This document shows positions 7,137-9,103 of a stretch of DNA of 9,103 nt, in pieces. Made by a program: the position numbers and the translations under genes. The stretch spans positions 1 to 9,103 of the forward strand of contig JAHAZL010000075.1 of assembly GCA_018384055.1 (NCBI GenBank), read 5' to 3'. The notes beneath the pieces are model-generated. The model saw only the letters and a program-made list of their open reading frames with translations. It was not told the DNA's origin and searched no databases. Every line of letters begins with the position of its first letter. Positions within the stretch are counted from its first letter, which is position 1. This stretch comes from Treponema sp. (GTDB lineage: Bacteria > Spirochaetota > Spirochaetia > Treponematales > Treponemataceae).

Positions 7137-7170
7137 AAAAAAAGACATCCCGAACTGACATTCGGGATAT
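7137..7170 (-). terminator. Intrinsic terminator or attenuator between rmlB and rmlA
   Basis: On the minus strand, ATCCCGAA and TTCGGGAT (complements of 7161-7168 and 7147-7154) form a perfect 8-bp stem with a 6-base loop. A U-G and an A-U pair extend it to 10 bp. C and seven T follow (complement of 7137-7143), then immediately AAGGAG, the rmlA ribosome binding site. A weaker 6-bp hairpin, TCTGAA/TTCAGA at 7175-7191, precedes it. No room is left for a promoter between the T-tract and rmlA. Confidence 0.75.
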
Positions 7171-7203
7171 ATGTTCTGAATCGTGTTCAGACAGACAGAA
7201 AAA

Positions 7204-8325
7204 CTATCTACCCTGTTCCTTATAGTTCTTGCTTATCCAGTTCTGGTAGTCGCCAGAAAGGATGTGGTTAATCCAGTCAGAGTTCTTAAGATACCACTGA
7301 ACTGTAGCCTGAAGTCCCTGTTCGAATGTCATCTTGCGTTCCCAGCCAAGCTGTGTCTTGATCTTTGTACAGTCGATTGCATAGCGCTTGTCATGACCAG
7401 GTCTGTCCTTAACATAAGTAATTGTCTTTTCAACATCGTCAACATTCTTTCCAGTCTCTGCTGCTGTAAGTTCAATAACCTTGTGCAAAAGCTTAATGTT
7501 CTGCCATTCGTTTTCGCCACCGATGTTGTACTTTTCTCCGACAGCACCCTTGTTAACGATGAGCCAAACTGCGCGGTTATGGTCTTCAACATAAATCCAG
7601 TCGCGGATATTGTCACCCTTTCCATATACAGGAAGGTTCTTTCCGTCACGGATGTTTGAAATCATGAGGGGAAGAAGCTTTTCTGGGAACTGGTATGGAC
7701 CGTAGTTGTTTGTACAGTTTGAAAGAGTAACTGGCAAGCCATAAGTATGGAAATAAGCCATTACAACATGGTCTGAACTTGCCTTTGATGATGAATATGG
7801 AGAGCGAGGATCATAAGGAGTATCTTCGCGGAAGTATCCTGTCTCACCGAGGGAACCGTAAACTTCATCTGTGGAAATATGATGGAAGAGAACATCGTCG
7901 CGAAGGGAACCGTCTTCCTTCTTCCAGTAATTGCGGGCCACATCAAGCATTGTAAATGTACCCATTACGTTTGTCTTCATGAAAGTTTCAGGACCAAGGA
8001 TTGAACGGTCAACATGGCTTTCTGCAGCAAAGTGAATTACTGTATCAATGTCATACTGCTTGAAAATGCGTTCGATTTCCTTGCGGTCACAAATGTCCAC
8101 CTTTTCAAAGAAATATCTTTTGCCGCCAAATTTTGCATCAACATCAGCAAGTGATTCAAGGTTTCCGGCATATGTAAGGCTATCAACATTTACAACAGTT
8201 CCTTCAAAGCCAGCATCCGTAAAAAGGCCACTATCAACTGCAGACATATTGAAAAGATAGTGAATGAAGTTTGAACCGATGAAACCTGCACCGCCGGTGA
8301 TTAAGATGTTATGTAATTTACGCAT
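7204..8325 (-). CDS. rmlB: dTDP-glucose 4,6-dehydratase
   Basis: RmlB, an NAD-dependent short-chain dehydrogenase, converts dTDP-glucose to dTDP-4-dehydro-6-deoxyglucose in the cytosol. The 373-residue protein is complete. It has GGAGFIG (NAD binding) at 11-17, the family motif DSLTYAGNLE near 48-57, HFAAESHVDRSI at 98-109, the catalytic STDEVYG at 151-157 and YSSSK at 177-181 with the SDR Tyr and Lys, then NCTNNYGPYQFPEKL and GDNIRDWIYVEDH. A segment of about 15 residues around 28-45 (SAVDSGLFTDAGFEG) looks longer than in typical RmlB. The ATG at 8323-8325 has GGAG six bases upstream (complement of 8332-8335), so it is preferred to a start nine codons earlier that has no such site. It begins 16 bases after the rmlC' remnant stop. 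Confidence 0.96.
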   Translation of the reverse strand: MRKLHNILITGGAGFIGSNFIHYLFNMSAVDSGLFTDAGFEGTVVNVDSLTYAGNLESLADVDAKFGGKRYFFEKVDICDRKEIERIFKQYDIDTVIHFAAESHVDRSILGPETFMKTNVMGTFTMLDVARNYWKKEDGSLRDDVLFHHISTDEVYGSLGETGYFREDTPYDPRSPYSSSKASSDHVVMAYFHTYGLPVTLSNCTNNYGPYQFPEKLLPLMISNIRDGKNLPVYGKGDNIRDWIYVEDHNRAVWLIVNKGAVGEKYNIGGENEWQNIKLLHKVIELTAAETGKNVDDVEKTITYVKDRPGHDKRYAIDCTKIKTQLGWERKMTFEQGLQATVQWYLKNSDWINHILSGDYQNWISKNYKEQGR

Positions 8326-8341
8326 ATAAAACTCCGTATTT

Positions 8342-8491
8342 TTATTTCCCAATCCACTTCCCGTTCATATCAAAATACTTACGTTCAGCTGTTAGTTTTT
8401 CATGATTTTTATCTTTTTCTGAAAGGTTTACATTTTCCATAATTCCAGGGCTTACTTTTTCCCAATCAATCCCAAAAGCCAGGCCATTCCA
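8342..8491 (-). pseudogene. rmlC: C-terminal remnant of a second rmlC, fused to rmlA'
   Basis: Reading leftwards from 8491, the frame gives 49 residues: WNGLAFGIDWEKVSPGI, then ENVNLSEKDKN, and ending FDMNGKWIGK before a TAA at 8342-8344. This matches the last 48 or so residues of the intact RmlC (WNDPAIGIDW, NLSEKDGK, FDMNAKWIGK) without being identical. The other three quarters of the gene, including the catalytic His and Tyr, are absent. It has no start codon or ribosome binding site of its own and lies in a different frame from the rmlA' it joins. Nothing suggests it is translated; it is a deletion scar. Confidence 0.9.
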
Positions 8492-9103
8492 CGACCAAGA
8501 AGTTCAACCTTAAGCTGCATTCTGGCAAGATATTCATTATTTACTGCAGTATTTTCAATTTCACCACGGGCATAAGGTTTTACATTAGCGGCAATATGAA
8601 CTACAGAATTATCATAGAAATAAAGTCCTGGTACTGCGTAATTTGATTTTGGATTTGCAGGTTTCTCTTCAATACCAAGGGCATTTCCTTTATCATCAAA
8701 TCCTACAACACCATAGGCGGTTGGATCTGCAACATAGTAACCAAAAATTACAGCACCCTTTTCTTCAGCAACTTTTTTTGCTGCACGTTTAAGAGTTGAT
8801 GTAAAACTCTGACCATAGAAAATGTTGTCACCAAGAACAAGGGCAACATCATCAGAACCAATAAAGTCTTTTCCAACAATGAAAGCATCTGCAAGACCAC
8901 ATGGCTTATCCTGAACAGCATATTTAAAATGCATTCCAAGCCATGCTCCATCACCAAAAAGTTCATTAAAACAACTGATATCGCGAGGAGTTGAAATAAT
9001 TAAAACTTCACGAATTCCTGCCAGCATTAAAACACTTAATGGATAATAAATCATTGGTTTATCATAAAGTGGTAAAATCTGTTTTGAAACAGCTTTTGTA
9101 ATT
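8476..9103 (-). pseudogene. rmlA: Truncated second glucose-1-phosphate thymidylyltransferase (rmlA'), start off window
   Basis: The frame enters from the right edge and reads ITKAVSKQILPLYDKPMIYYP onward. It aligns with the intact RmlA from about residue 17 to 225, and includes VLGDNIFYG and GIEEKP. After GRGMAWL near 8476 the homology stops. The frame runs on through the rmlC' remnant in the wrong phase for seven codons and ends at a TAA at 8452-8454. The last 65 residues of RmlA are lost, including the DTGT motif with the second metal-binding Asp. RGEIENT replaces the usual RGEIEIT, a possible further sign of decay. It is clearly a paralogue, not an identical copy, and its codons are AT-richer than those of the intact rmlA. 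It is probably inactive, though a stable truncated protein could still be made. Confidence 0.88.

Noticed and set aside
7183..7659. 158-codon plus-strand ORF opposite rmlB
   Set aside because: It is antisense to the conserved rmlB reading frame, has no ribosome binding site I can see and matches no family; a codon-bias shadow.
8342..9103. A functional RmlA-RmlC fusion enzyme
   Set aside because: The two parts are in different frames, the RmlA part lacks its metal-binding C-terminus and the RmlC part lacks its catalytic residues.

Overview
The window reads as an AT-leaning bacterial chromosome. The protein style suggests a host-associated spirochaete close to Treponema: a MetG with a fused C-terminal tRNA-binding domain, a FemAB-type aminoacyltransferase beside it, and a dTDP-rhamnose cluster. 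This is inference from recalled family resemblance; there is no rRNA or other firm taxonomic marker.

Layout. Positions 1-93 hold a short tandem repeat and a consensus-like promoter lying almost on the metG start codon. metG (94-2448, +) is complete. A GC-rich modular inverted repeat follows (about 2460-2618), then a FemAB-like gene (2637-3704, +), then a second copy of the repeat (3719-3845). That copy sits between two convergent genes. manC (3849-4892, -) has its own likely promoter. A 175-base gap carrying a perfect 10-bp hairpin leads to a leftward dTDP-rhamnose cluster. In transcription order from the right edge it reads: truncated rmlA' (8476-9103, start off the window), rmlC' tail (8342-8491), intact rmlB (7204-8325), intact rmlA (6252-7124), intact rmlC (5602-6204), and rmlD lacking its N-terminal half (5068-5600).

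How it fits together. RmlA, RmlB and RmlC would convert glucose-1-phosphate and dTTP to dTDP-4-dehydro-L-rhamnose. RmlD should make the final reduction, but the copy here has lost its nucleotide-binding half and its native start is out of frame, so dTDP-rhamnose would need an rmlD elsewhere. ManC makes GDP-mannose, so the right half is a nucleotide-sugar supply region for a surface polysaccharide. MetG and the FemAB-like enzyme serve translation and probably peptidoglycan cross-bridge formation.

The most notable signals are the two deletion scars in the rml region. At each, the joined sequence can be read as either parental gene over a short overlap, as expected for recombination between short direct repeats. 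Other points are an intrinsic terminator pressed against the rmlA ribosome binding site, and the paired modular repeats around the FemAB-like gene. I found no CRISPR array, RNA gene, transposase, phage gene or convincing undescribed system.
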